Shown here: positions 8,368 to 16,363 of the stretch, piece after piece
How positions within the stretch are numbered: position 1 is the first letter of the stretch
How the letters are laid out: every line of letters starts with the position of its first letter
Assembly: GCA_002310115.1 (NCBI GenBank)
Contig: DBYI01000020.1
Span: forward strand, 1 to 52,181
DNA: 52,181 nucleotides
Source of the DNA: Ruminococcus flavefaciens
GTDB taxonomy: Bacteria; Bacillota; Clostridia; Oscillospirales; Ruminococcaceae
Reading direction: 5' to 3'
Notes under the pieces: generated by a model
The model's input: the letters and a program-made list of their open reading frames with translations, nothing else
Database searches by the model: none
What the model was told of the DNA's origin: nothing
Position numbers and translations under genes: made by a program

Positions 8368-9081
8368 ATGAAAACAATCATCTCTATGCATGGGATAATA
8401 AAGAGGTTCTACATCGGAATGCCAAACGAGCTTGAGATACTTCATGGACTCAACTTCAAAATACACGATGGAGAGTTTGCATCTATAGTAGGTCCTTCAG
8501 GTTCAGGAAAAAGTACTCTTATGAACATTATTGGGGCTCTTGACCGCCCTACTGAGGGAATATATATGCTCAACGGCATAGATGTAGCACAGCTCAACGA
8601 TTCCGAACTAAGTGCTATCAGAAATAAGGAGATAGGCTTTGTGTTTCAGAACTTCAACCTTGTTTCGCGAACAAATGCTATTGAAAATGTAGAGCTTCCC
8701 ATGCTATATGCGGGAATAGGCAGAAGAGAGCGTAGAAAGCGTGCGGAAAAGCTGCTGGATATGGTGGAGATGAGTGACAGAGCTACCCATAATCCTAACG
8801 AGCTTTCGGGTGGTCAGAAGCAGAGAATAGCCATTGCGAGAGCCCTGGCAAATTCACCCTCCATTATACTTGCGGACGAGCCTACAGGTGCCCTTGATTC
8901 CGTAACGGGACATATGGTAATGGATATTTTCCATAAGCTCCATAAGGAGGAGCATAAGACAATAGTCCTTATCACGCATAGCAAGGAGCTTGCTAACGAA
9001 ACTGACAGGATAATTACGTTGAAAGACGGAAGAATCGTATCGGATACGAGAAAGGCAGGTGGCGAAAGTGTTCTTCTTTGA
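8368..9081 (+). CDS. ABC transporter ATP-binding protein (MacB/LolD-type)
   Basis: This ATPase subunit (237 aa) shows all nucleotide-binding motifs: Walker A GPSGSGKST, Q-loop VFQNFNLV, signature LSGGQKQR, Walker B IILADEPTGALDS and H-loop LITHS. The subfamily signature (GALDRPTEG, ENVELPMLYAG) is that of MacB/LolD-type mechanotransmission transporters. The start at 8368 is preferred to the ATG at 8362, because GAGGAG at 8354-8359 leaves 8 nt to 8368 but only 2 to 8362. It is translationally linked to the adaptor gene before it and overlaps the permease gene after it. Confidence 0.92.
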   Translation: MKTIISMHGIIKRFYIGMPNELEILHGLNFKIHDGEFASIVGPSGSGKSTLMNIIGALDRPTEGIYMLNGIDVAQLNDSELSAIRNKEIGFVFQNFNLVSRTNAIENVELPMLYAGIGRRERRKRAEKLLDMVEMSDRATHNPNELSGGQKQRIAIARALANSPSIILADEPTGALDSVTGHMVMDIFHKLHKEEHKTIVLITHSKELANETDRIITLKDGRIVSDTRKAGGESVLL

Positions 9082-10405
9082 AAATATTCGTCTTGCCATA
9101 GCTTCTCTCAAGTCCAATAAAATGAGAGCTATACTTACCATGCTTGGCATAATTATAGGCATAAGCGCAGTAATAACTATTACAACTCTTGGAAATTCAT
9201 TGAAAAAAACTCTGTCAAATTCTTTCAATAAGATTGGTGGACAGACCTTTGACGTGGAGTACCGTTTTAAGTACGATGAAAATCAGGACGAAGACGGTGT
9301 AACCATGTACAGACCAATGACAGAAGAAGATTATATAAGTGACGAAATGCTAAATGAACTTGAAGCGTTGTACCCAGGCAGATATCTTGTTAGCCGTTCC
9401 GTTGGACTAGGAAATGGAAAGGCCAAGAACAAGAAGGGTGATAAGCTCAATGTTGATATAAGTGGCGTGACAGAGGGATATATGAAAGCCGATACCCTCA
9501 GTAAGATACTCAAGGGAAGAACTATAAATGATGACGATGACAACGGAAAAAAACACGCAATAGTTGTTTCTGATGTATTTGTAAAGCAGTATTTTGGTTA
9601 CGATGATGCAAATGCTGTTGGAAGCGATATAAACATCGACATTGAAGGTCTATGCGATAGCGATTTCACTATTGTTGGAGTTTACAAATATCCAAAGATA
9701 TATGAAAAGTATCAGCAGTCAACTTCAAACTTTATGGACAGAGATACACCTGTTATGATACCTTACAGCACCGCTAAAAAAATAGCACACTCGCTTACTG
9801 ATGATGGGCGCGACTGGTATATGACATTTGTGCTGAATGATATGTCAGTAGACAGAGATCAGGCGATAAGTGACATAAAGGATTTCTTCAGTGAAAAGTA
9901 TAGAAAAAACAAGTACTGGGGAATAGAGATTTATGATCCTCAGAACGAGCTCGGCATAGTGAACAAGGTACTGAATATTGTGACGTTGGTAATATCTATT
10001 ATCGCTGCGATATCTCTTCTTGTAGGCGGTATCGGAGTTATGAATATTATGCTGGTAAGTATTACCGAAAGGACTCGTGAAATAGGTGTAAGAAAGGCGC
10101 TAGGAGCTAAAAAGCGTAATATAAAGACACAGTTTATTGTCGAAGCTATCATTCTTTGCCTTATAGGCGGAATAATAGGCGTGCTTTTAGGAATATTCAA
10201 TGGCTATCTCATAGGCTATGTTGCAAAATACGCTTTGGGACAGATGCCAGAGTATCAGGATTTTGTTGCTCTTTCTGTGCAGCCCTCGTTAAACGCGATA
10301 CTGCTATCACTGGGATTTTCAATGCTTATCGGAGTATTCTTCGGAAGCTACCCTGCAGGAAAAGCTGCAAAACTCGATCCTATCGAAGCACTCAGGTACG
10401 AATAG
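9059..10405 (+). CDS. ABC transporter permease, MacB/FtsX family
   Basis: The product (448 aa) has the MacB layout: TM1 near residues 24-43, a large extracytoplasmic domain (about 45-300) and three C-terminal helices. It carries the diagnostic FtsX/MacB segment GGIGVMNIMLVSITERTREI followed by GVRKALGAKK, and ends YPAGKAAKLDPIEALRYE. It pairs with the ATPase and adaptor encoded upstream. The start is a GTG at 9059 that overlaps the ATPase gene by 23 nt; a GTG at 9068 is an alternative. It is the last gene of the operon. Confidence 0.9.
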   Translation: MAKVFFFENIRLAIASLKSNKMRAILTMLGIIIGISAVITITTLGNSLKKTLSNSFNKIGGQTFDVEYRFKYDENQDEDGVTMYRPMTEEDYISDEMLNELEALYPGRYLVSRSVGLGNGKAKNKKGDKLNVDISGVTEGYMKADTLSKILKGRTINDDDDNGKKHAIVVSDVFVKQYFGYDDANAVGSDINIDIEGLCDSDFTIVGVYKYPKIYEKYQQSTSNFMDRDTPVMIPYSTAKKIAHSLTDDGRDWYMTFVLNDMSVDRDQAISDIKDFFSEKYRKNKYWGIEIYDPQNELGIVNKVLNIVTLVISIIAAISLLVGGIGVMNIMLVSITERTREIGVRKALGAKKRNIKTQFIVEAIILCLIGGIIGVLLGIFNGYLIGYVAKYALGQMPEYQDFVALSVQPSLNAILLSLGFSMLIGVFFGSYPAGKAAKLDPIEALRYE

Positions 10406-10415
10406 AATTATACAT

Positions 10416-10457
10416 AAAGGAAGCCGGTGTCTTAATCATCAGACATCGGCTTCCTTT
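10416..10457. terminator. Bidirectional terminator between convergent genes
   Basis: A 17-bp stem with one G-T wobble (10416-10432 with 10441-10457) and an 8-nt loop is flanked by AAA before and TTT after. It serves the exporter operon on the plus strand and the GNAT gene on the minus strand, whose stop codon lies inside it. Confidence 0.8.
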
Positions 10458-10956
10458 ACTTCTTTATTCGAACAAAGTATGATTCATCGTCCTCATGGTG
10501 AATATAACCGCCATTTTTCAGCATAGCCTTTAGGGATGCCGGGTTATTCTTGTGGACTCTTAGGTATATTTCTTCCTCTGGAACTACATCACGGGCAATA
10601 TCTAAAATTAGTCTAAGGCCCTCTGTGCCGAAACCCTTTCCGCGGAATTCTGGAGAAATATAGTATCCGATATGCCCCGACCCGTTTTCGAGTGATTCAC
10701 AGAGATATTGTCGCAGATCAAGTTTTCCGACAATAGTATCGTTGTTCCAAAGAAAATAAGAAGTCATGGGAACATAGCCCTTAGGCAGCTTTTCTCCCCG
10801 TGAGTTTGCGATGATAATATCGAGTGCGTTGTCAAAGTTTTCTCTGCTGATACCATTATATTCATTGACATAGCCATTTTCGTCCAAAGGAATGTCACGA
10901 ATGAAAAGGAACTCCTTTTCGATGTCGTCAGTGTTTGCAGGTTTTAAGTAAAGCAT
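10456..10956 (-). CDS. GNAT-family N-acetyltransferase
   Basis: The 166-aa protein carries the GNAT core: GHIGYYISPEFRGKGFGTEG with the acetyl-CoA loop R-G-K-G-F-G, then LRVHKNNPASLKAMLKNGGY, the late motif in which Asn and Ser are typical. The acceptor is unknown. AGGAG lies 6-8 nt before the ATG. It overlaps the upstream flavoprotein gene by 13 nt, so the two are probably translationally coupled. Confidence 0.85.
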   Translation of the reverse strand: MLYLKPANTDDIEKEFLFIRDIPLDENGYVNEYNGISRENFDNALDIIIANSRGEKLPKGYVPMTSYFLWNNDTIVGKLDLRQYLCESLENGSGHIGYYISPEFRGKGFGTEGLRLILDIARDVVPEEEIYLRVHKNNPASLKAMLKNGGYIHHEDDESYFVRIKK

Positions 10957-11516
10957 GTGGTATCTCCTGATATATTTTTTATTTTGTCACAAAATGAGAT
11001 TATCTTAGCTTTATGAGTGTCAACATCTTTCTTGGATTCTACAGAGCAAAGTCCGAGATGGCCGCAGCAGTATATTTCCATATGTCCGTAAAAGTGCTCT
11101 ATAGTTCCGATTATTTTATCACATTCTCGCATATTCGGACCGGTCCGAAGGGCAACAGAATAACCTCTTTTTCCGCTTTTTATGCTTGCGTGTGGTTCAT
11201 GCGTATTGCACCAGGGCGTGCATCTGTCGATAAACGCTTTGAACTGTGCAGGCACATCCGCCCAGTAGGAGGGGGAAACGCATACTATGATATCTGCAAT
11301 TTCAAATTCTGCGATGATATTGCAGAAGTCATCATTCTGAACACATTCAGCAGTTTTATGGCAGCTTCTGCATCCATTGCAGAAGTTGAAGGAATAGTCA
11401 CTGATACATACAGCCTTTGTCTGAAAGCAACTGTTAAGCTCACGGGTTATAATATTGACTATTTCTGCGGTGGCTCCGTTTCGTACAGGACAGCAATTGA
11501 TAACAAGTGCATTCAT
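10944..11516 (-). CDS. NAD(P)H-dependent FMN oxidoreductase, iron-sulfur-flavoprotein-like
   Basis: This 190-residue flavodoxin-fold protein starts with the FMN phosphate loop region ALVINCCPVRNGATAEIV and carries SPSYWADVPAQFKAFIDR, a typical NADPH-dependent FMN reductase segment. Between them sits CNGCRSCHKTAEC, a compact Cys cluster (C-x2-C-x2-C-x5-C) like that binding a 4Fe-4S centre in archaeal and clostridial iron-sulfur flavoproteins. It would transfer electrons from a reduced donor to an unknown acceptor. The start at 11516 gives the family's usual N-terminus and follows GGGGG; the upstream in-frame extension crosses the promoter. Confidence 0.8.
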   Translation of the reverse strand: MNALVINCCPVRNGATAEIVNIITRELNSCFQTKAVCISDYSFNFCNGCRSCHKTAECVQNDDFCNIIAEFEIADIIVCVSPSYWADVPAQFKAFIDRCTPWCNTHEPHASIKSGKRGYSVALRTGPNMRECDKIIGTIEHFYGHMEIYCCGHLGLCSVESKKDVDTHKAKIISFCDKIKNISGDTTCFT

Positions 11517-11547
11517 ATTGATACCCCCATAAGTAGTAATAAAAGAT

Positions 11548-11576
11548 ATTTTATCACAAAAATTAGGTTGTGTCAA
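11548..11576 (-). promoter_or_regulatory. Promoter of the flavoprotein-GNAT operon
   Basis: On the minus strand a perfect TTGACA (11576-11571), a 17-bp spacer and TAAAAT (11553-11548) precede the flavoprotein start by about 30 nt. The -35 box abuts the terminator of the neighbouring M23 gene. Confidence 0.8.
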
Positions 11577-11578
11577 GA

Positions 11579-11615
11579 AACAGGTCACTTCCGAAAAAAT
11601 CGGAAGTGACCTGTT
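11579..11615 (-). terminator. Terminator after the M23 peptidase gene
   Basis: A 16-bp perfect inverted repeat (11579-11594 with 11600-11615) with a 5-nt loop sits directly after the stop codon at 11621. The minus-strand tail is only moderately T-rich. Confidence 0.7.
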
Positions 11616-11620
11616 AATTA

Positions 11621-12403
11621 TTACGGATTAATAATACTCATAGGATCAATGAATTGCCCATCATGTGTGATCTCAATATGCAGGTGTGGAGCGATATTGC
11701 TTTCGATGTCCGCGGTTTCGCCAACGCAACCGATTAGGCTGCCACGTTCTAACTTATCACCTTGTTTGATAGCAAGATCAGATCCTAGACCACAGTATTT
11801 AGATATATACCCATTATTATGGTCTACTGTTACTGAAACACCCCAAAGCGGATCGTTAATAACGTTTTTTACTTCGCCGTCAGCGATAACGAAAATTTCC
11901 GTTCCCACTTCTGCAGCGATATCAGTGCCGTTGTGAGTCTGCCATGTGCCTGTGGTAGCGTTTTTCACAAGTTCACCGTTGCTGAAATCGTTGAGGACAG
12001 AAATCATATCAGCGAGAGGAGCCACAGCTTCTGAAAGATCTGCTGCTACGGATTGTACCTGCTCTGCGAAGCTGTTATCACTAAAGGGAGCATCAACTGT
12101 TATTTCTGAAGCTGGCATTGTCTGTGGCGGGATTTCAGTTATCCTTGGAGCAGTATATACAGTTGTAGCAGTATATGCATGAGCAGCGGTAGTTTTGGGT
12201 ATGTTTGTAACGTGCCTGTCAACGGGAGCTTCATACACAATGCTGTTTTTCTCGGCAGAAGGCTTTACCTGAGGTATTCTATCCCCCTGCTTATGAGCGA
12301 AAAGGCATGCAGCTCCTATCATAACGGCACTTATTCCAAGCGCGGCATAGAAGCCTTTTGAGCCTTTTCCGTAGTACTTGTCGGTCAGTTCGTTTTTTTT
12401 CAC
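11621..12403 (-). CDS. Membrane-anchored M23 (LytM) peptidase, SpoIIQ-like
   Basis: The 260-aa protein has one N-terminal TM helix (about 17-36), a Thr/Pro-rich linker (about 60-115) and a C-terminal LytM domain. The zinc ligands are intact: HNGTD (His157, Asp161) and HLHIE (His240, His242). The family cleaves peptide cross-links in peptidoglycan. Size, topology and linker resemble clostridial SpoIIQ, which joins the engulfment channel during sporulation, but a vegetative wall hydrolase is equally possible. The start is a GTG at 12403, 6 nt after GGAGGT; the ATG at 12421 would place that site inside the gene. It follows the mre operon but is separated from it by a strong terminator. Confidence 0.75.
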   Translation of the reverse strand: MKKNELTDKYYGKGSKGFYAALGISAVMIGAACLFAHKQGDRIPQVKPSAEKNSIVYEAPVDRHVTNIPKTTAAHAYTATTVYTAPRITEIPPQTMPASEITVDAPFSDNSFAEQVQSVAADLSEAVAPLADMISVLNDFSNGELVKNATTGTWQTHNGTDIAAEVGTEIFVIADGEVKNVINDPLWGVSVTVDHNNGYISKYCGLGSDLAIKQGDKLERGSLIGCVGETADIESNIAPHLHIEITHDGQFIDPMSIINP

Positions 12404-12436
12404 ACTAACACCTCCGACCATATTATTGACAAATAT

Positions 12437-12451
12437 GCGTATTTTATACGC
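12437..12451. repeat. Inverted repeat upstream of the M23 gene
   Basis: GCGTAT and ATACGC flank three T residues in a perfect 6-bp dyad, about 35 nt before the GTG start. I see no clear sigma-A promoter in this 140-bp gap, so the dyad could be an operator or part of an alternative-sigma promoter. Confidence 0.35.
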
Positions 12452-12506
12452 AATCTTAGTGATTAGTCGTTGCGGTGTTTGACAATGAGGTTAACATTTT
12501 ATAATA

Positions 12507-12543
12507 TTAAAAAACAAGGGTGTGAACACAAGTCACACCCTTG
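12507..12543 (-). terminator. Terminator of the mreBCD-PBP operon
   Basis: An 11-bp perfect stem (12515-12525 with 12533-12543) is followed on the minus strand by TTTTTT. It lies just after the PBP stop codon. Confidence 0.9.
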
Positions 12544-12547
12544 GATA

Positions 12548-14827
12548 TCAGTTATTATCAGGTTCCTGCGAAGTCTCAGGAGATAAACCGCTTGTATCTG
12601 TTGAAGAAGTTGGCGGCAAAGTAGCAACCGGCACTGTCCATGGTTCGGTTGCCTGAGTTAGCGGCTCTGTGGGCTGAGTCCATGGCTGTTGATACGCAGC
12701 GGTGGTCTCTGGCTCTGTCTGTTGCTGGATAGCTGCTGCAGTTACTGTAGTCGAGGTTGTCAGAGCCGTAGTAGTTGTTGTTGTTGTTGAAAGAACCGGA
12801 CGTACTTCATCAGGAAGTTTAGGCTTTGTGGGACCAACGCCGTGAAGTCCATAACACTCCTGATAAGCAAGGAGAATATCCCTTATCATATATTTTGAGT
12901 ATTCACCGTGTTCAACAACGCCTGCAAATGCAATTTCAGGATCTTCTGCAGGAGCAAATCCTATGAAGAATGAATTCTGATCAAGAACGTTTTCACCAAC
13001 CTGAGGAGTACCTGTTTTTATGGCAACGTCAAAACCAAGGTTGGTAAGTGAATACTTTGCAGGCATACTGCGTGAAGCGTCTATCATACCGCCTACGATA
13101 TAGTCATAGACATCAGGAGTGGACAACTCTATCTGATTAGCGACAACAGGCTCAGTTTTTTTGACGAGTTGACGTGAACCGTAGGTATAGTAGCTGTCAA
13201 CGATATATGGCTGATATCTTACGCCACGGTTACCGATAGTGCTTGCGGCAACAGCCATTTGCAGGGGAGTCATACCGCAGTCCTGGTTACCGATACCTGC
13301 CTGTATAACGCATCCGATTACCCATTCCTGACCATGTTCCTCAAATGTCTCGGGGTTACAGAGATAACCCTCTGCATCGCCTGTCTCAATGCCGGTATGA
13401 GATCCGAGTCCGTACATTTTAGCGTATTTTGTGATATTGTCGATACCGAGCAGACGTGACAGCTCATAGAAGTAGCAGTTGCAGGATACTTCGATAGCAT
13501 GACGCATAGTGATATTTCCGTGAGTACCTGTACAGGAGTAATGTCCTCCGTAGAACCAGTAGTCATGACCGCAGAAAAGTGGAGTTCCACCAGTTACAAT
13601 ACCTTCGTTAAGACCTGCCGTAGCAGTGATGGTCTTGAATGTCGAACCTGGACGGTACAGACCGTAGGTACAGCGGTTTACAAGCGGAGAATCTTCTGCC
13701 TGTAAAAAATATTCGTAGTTTTCAACGTAATCCTTCAGATTATAGGTAGGGGCTGTAGCCATTCCCTTAACTGCACCTGTTTTTGCGTCAAGTACACATA
13801 CCGCTCCGCATTTTCCCTTGAGAAGGCTTGGCATTGGGTTTATTGCAGGGAATGTATAGTTTAGAAAGTTATCTAGTATATCCTGTAGTTTCAGCTGGAA
13901 TGCTCCATCAACAGTGAGCTTTACAGTTTCGCCTGAGGTAGCCTCCGCGATAGTTTTTACATCGCGGACAACTCCGTCCTTTACAGCTATTTGTGCCTCA
14001 CCATTGAGACCTCTGAGAGGCGTTTCCATAGCGTACTCGATACCACTTTTTCCAAGTGTATCGTTGTAGCTATATCCTTTGGATTTTAGTTCGTCGTATT
14101 CCTCAGCATAGATAGGACCTACAGTGCCTATTTCATGAGGTAGTATATCACCACGGACTATCATTCTTTCAGAAGCATCAACAGCTTCAATACCACGATA
14201 TAAATTGCCTAACTCCTTGAGTTCAACAACGGTTTTCTGATCAACGTTTTTAGCAAGGAGAAGGTCGTTGGTATAAGAGAAGTCCTTGTCTATCATCTGA
14301 TAGCGCATACCAGCTATAATACGTTTTTCTTCAGCTGTGTAGTCGTCTGATATCTCGTAATCTGATATAAGTTTATCTATGCAGTTTTCTGCAGTAGCGT
14401 AAACGTTAAGATTAAGGTCGGAGATGAGCTCAGAAACATCATTTTTCTTGAAATAATAAGGCTGTTCAAAAGAAACGGGGATACTTTCCTCGAATTTGTA
14501 GCCATGCTCATCAAGAGCGTTGTATATACCGAGAAGTATTTTGTTTCCTTCCTTAAAATCGGTAGGGAAGAAAGCCATTTGTAGTACAAGATCAGTACGT
14601 GCGTCGTTTGTAACAATAGTATTACCACTGAAGTCGATTATCTCTCCACGGGTAGCTTTAATTCCTTTTTTATAGGTAAGGGTTCCGGGCTCATACATTG
14701 TTGGAGTTTCAATTGTTTCATCGCCCATTACCTGTATCTTCATAAGTCTAAGTGAACTAAGAAGTGAGAGTGAAACGACAAGCAATATTATAATGATAGA
14801 TTTGAGATTTTCTGCAAATCCTTTCAA
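12548..14827 (-). CDS. mrdA: Class B penicillin-binding protein, elongasome transpeptidase (PBP2/MrdA type)
   Basis: The protein (759 aa) is a peptidoglycan DD-transpeptidase of the elongation machinery. It has an N-terminal TM helix (about 9-27), a PBP dimerisation domain and a transpeptidase domain with STFK (nucleophile Ser395, Lys398), SCN (448-450) and KTG (604-606). Beyond residue 670 a Thr/Gln/Pro-rich tail of about 80 residues extends outside the membrane; such low-complexity tails are common in Ruminococcus exported proteins. The start is TTG at 14827, 7 nt after AGGAGG. It is the last gene of mreB-mreC-mreD-PBP, the classical rod operon arrangement. Confidence 0.92.
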   Translation of the reverse strand: MKGFAENLKSIIIILLVVSLSLLSSLRLMKIQVMGDETIETPTMYEPGTLTYKKGIKATRGEIIDFSGNTIVTNDARTDLVLQMAFFPTDFKEGNKILLGIYNALDEHGYKFEESIPVSFEQPYYFKKNDVSELISDLNLNVYATAENCIDKLISDYEISDDYTAEEKRIIAGMRYQMIDKDFSYTNDLLLAKNVDQKTVVELKELGNLYRGIEAVDASERMIVRGDILPHEIGTVGPIYAEEYDELKSKGYSYNDTLGKSGIEYAMETPLRGLNGEAQIAVKDGVVRDVKTIAEATSGETVKLTVDGAFQLKLQDILDNFLNYTFPAINPMPSLLKGKCGAVCVLDAKTGAVKGMATAPTYNLKDYVENYEYFLQAEDSPLVNRCTYGLYRPGSTFKTITATAGLNEGIVTGGTPLFCGHDYWFYGGHYSCTGTHGNITMRHAIEVSCNCYFYELSRLLGIDNITKYAKMYGLGSHTGIETGDAEGYLCNPETFEEHGQEWVIGCVIQAGIGNQDCGMTPLQMAVAASTIGNRGVRYQPYIVDSYYTYGSRQLVKKTEPVVANQIELSTPDVYDYIVGGMIDASRSMPAKYSLTNLGFDVAIKTGTPQVGENVLDQNSFFIGFAPAEDPEIAFAGVVEHGEYSKYMIRDILLAYQECYGLHGVGPTKPKLPDEVRPVLSTTTTTTTALTTSTTVTAAAIQQQTEPETTAAYQQPWTQPTEPLTQATEPWTVPVATLPPTSSTDTSGLSPETSQEPDNN

Positions 14828-14850
14828 GGGTCTGCCTCCTTTATGATTAT

Positions 14851-14871
14851 GACCGCACCTGCGGTGCGGTC
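14851..14871. repeat. GC-rich hairpin between mreD and the PBP gene
   Basis: GACCGCACC and GGTGCGGTC form a perfect 9-bp stem with a 3-nt loop between the mreD stop codon and the PBP ribosome binding site. There is no T-tract, so it is not a typical terminator; an mRNA stability or processing element is possible. Confidence 0.5.
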
Positions 14872-14878
14872 TGAAATG

Positions 14879-15457
14879 TCATCTTCTGTTTTCTGGCTGG
14901 ATGTTTGTATTAAAAGCTTCCTCAATGGTCAGATGTTCTTTTGGCATGAGCAAGCGGTTTACAAGATTCAGCACAAGATATATAAAGACCGCTGATATAA
15001 CAGTGTATATCCAGACTCTTAGATACACCTTTACGAATATGCGGTTCACGTTTTCGTAGCCCCACATCTGATAGTAAAACTTATAGTCCAGTCTGCACTG
15101 TATGTATGAAACAACGGTAGTTATTATCATAAAGTTGATAAAGCGGTTTCTAAGATAAAGCTCGAAAACGAGATTTGCAGCAATGCAGAAAAAAGCAAGT
15201 ATTACTGCATTGTATCCGAAGAGCTTGCCGCAGCTTATATCAATTAGAAATCCGCACAATGCACCCGTCACCGCAGCAGCGTAGATATTGTTGTTTATTG
15301 CAATACCTATAGCGAGCGGAACAAGGAGTATAGGTTTATACAGCGTGCCTGAGGTCATAATGATAAAACTCAGGAAAATCAGCATATAGTATACAATCCA
15401 CCGAAGAGACGTCTTTATGCGGAGTATATTCTGCTCACGGGTAGTTCTAATCCTCAT
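14879..15457 (-). CDS. mreD: Rod shape-determining protein MreD
   Basis: The 192-aa protein has about five hydrophobic helices, including PLAIGIAINNNIYAAAVTGALCG and AVILAFFCIAANLVFELYL, in the MreD pattern. MreD links MreC and the PBP/RodA machinery in the membrane. Its start codon lies inside the end of mreC (11-nt overlap). The ribosome binding site GAGGAA falls within the repeat that encodes the acidic MreC tail, so translation of the two is coupled. Confidence 0.85.
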   Translation of the reverse strand: MRIRTTREQNILRIKTSLRWIVYYMLIFLSFIIMTSGTLYKPILLVPLAIGIAINNNIYAAAVTGALCGFLIDISCGKLFGYNAVILAFFCIAANLVFELYLRNRFINFMIITTVVSYIQCRLDYKFYYQMWGYENVNRIFVKVYLRVWIYTVISAVFIYLVLNLVNRLLMPKEHLTIEEAFNTNIQPENRR

Positions 15458-16352
15458 TTTCGTCTTCCTCTTCGTCTTCCTCTTCGTCTTCCTCTTCGTC
15501 TTCTTCCTGAGTCTTTCCGTTGAAATCGGTTATAACGATAACAGAAGTAAGACGTGCAACGTCAACGCATGGCTGTATTTCAGCACATACAGAAAGGCCA
15601 TTTGAATCGAAGCCTGTTTCTATAATTGTGCCGATAGGATAGTCTCTGGGAAAGATACCGCTGGAACCTGCGGTTATCATAAGGTCTCCGCGCTTGAGTT
15701 TGTTCTTTTTCGGAACGTGTACGAGTTTTGTATGACCATTTTCAGAAGAAAGTACATTGCCCTCGATAATGCCCTGATCCGCATTTGAAGCGGAAGCAAC
15801 GGCAGCAACCGAAAGATCCGGCGAGAGAATAGTTCTCACTGTGGAAACATGCTTTGAAACCTCAACTGTTATACCTACAAGTCCTTCAGATGTGACAACG
15901 GGGCAGTAGGTGAGAATGCCATCTGCCGAGCCTTTGTCAATAGTAAATGACTTGAATGGGTCATTTGTTACATATCCCAGCACTTTGCAGGGCTGGGAAA
16001 GCTGATAATCTTCGTGATCCTGTTTTATAGTAACGAACTTTCTCAACTCCTCTACTTCAGCTTTAATGGCGTCATATTCAGTGAGCTGAGCGTTGAGCTC
16101 GCCTATTTGTTTTCTGAGCTGTTCATTTTCCTCAAAATAACTGTCAGCATTTTTGAGTTTATCAACGGTATGTTCCATTTTCATACTTATACCGTTGGAT
16201 GCAGCGCGGAAAGGCTTAGTGATAGTATTTATAAAAGAAGCTCCCGAAACGGAATAGCCGCCTTTAGTGACGGCATAAACCATTATTCCAACGAGAAAGG
16301 CAAGAAAAGCAAGCAGAACCTTGAATCTGGTGCTCTTTATGAAATCACGCAT
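15447..16352 (-). CDS. mreC: Rod shape-determining protein MreC with acidic C-terminal tail
   Basis: The 301-residue protein has an N-terminal TM helix (about 11-29), a coiled coil (about 58-95) and the beta-barrel core with GYVTNDPFKSFTIDKGSADG and GDLMITAGSSGIFPRDYPIG, typical MreC blocks. It links cytoplasmic MreB to the extracytoplasmic wall synthases. After residue 278 it ends in a run of Glu/Asp (EEDE repeats) encoded by a 12-nt tandem repeat. This tail is not part of the conserved MreC core. Confidence 0.9.
   Translation of the reverse strand: MRDFIKSTRFKVLLAFLAFLVGIMVYAVTKGGYSVSGASFINTITKPFRAASNGISMKMEHTVDKLKNADSYFEENEQLRKQIGELNAQLTEYDAIKAEVEELRKFVTIKQDHEDYQLSQPCKVLGYVTNDPFKSFTIDKGSADGILTYCPVVTSEGLVGITVEVSKHVSTVRTILSPDLSVAAVASASNADQGIIEGNVLSSENGHTKLVHVPKKNKLKRGDLMITAGSSGIFPRDYPIGTIIETGFDSNGLSVCAEIQPCVDVARLTSVIVITDFNGKTQEEDEEEDEEEDEEEDENED
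15461..15508. repeat. 12-nt tandem repeat encoding the MreC acidic tail
   Basis: CGTCTTCCTCTT occurs in three perfect tandem copies (15461-15496), followed by a degenerate fourth (15497-15508). On the coding strand each unit encodes Glu/Asp residues and contains GAGGAA, an SD-like string. The copy nearest the end serves as the mreD ribosome binding site. Confidence 0.9.
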
Positions 16353-16363
16353 GGAGCTCCCCC

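Noticed and set aside
2006..11516. Four GNAT genes in 9 kb as a possible acetyltransferase island
   Set aside because: They belong to different GNAT subgroups, lie in separate transcription units and are not close copies of each other. GNAT genes are common enough for this to arise by chance.
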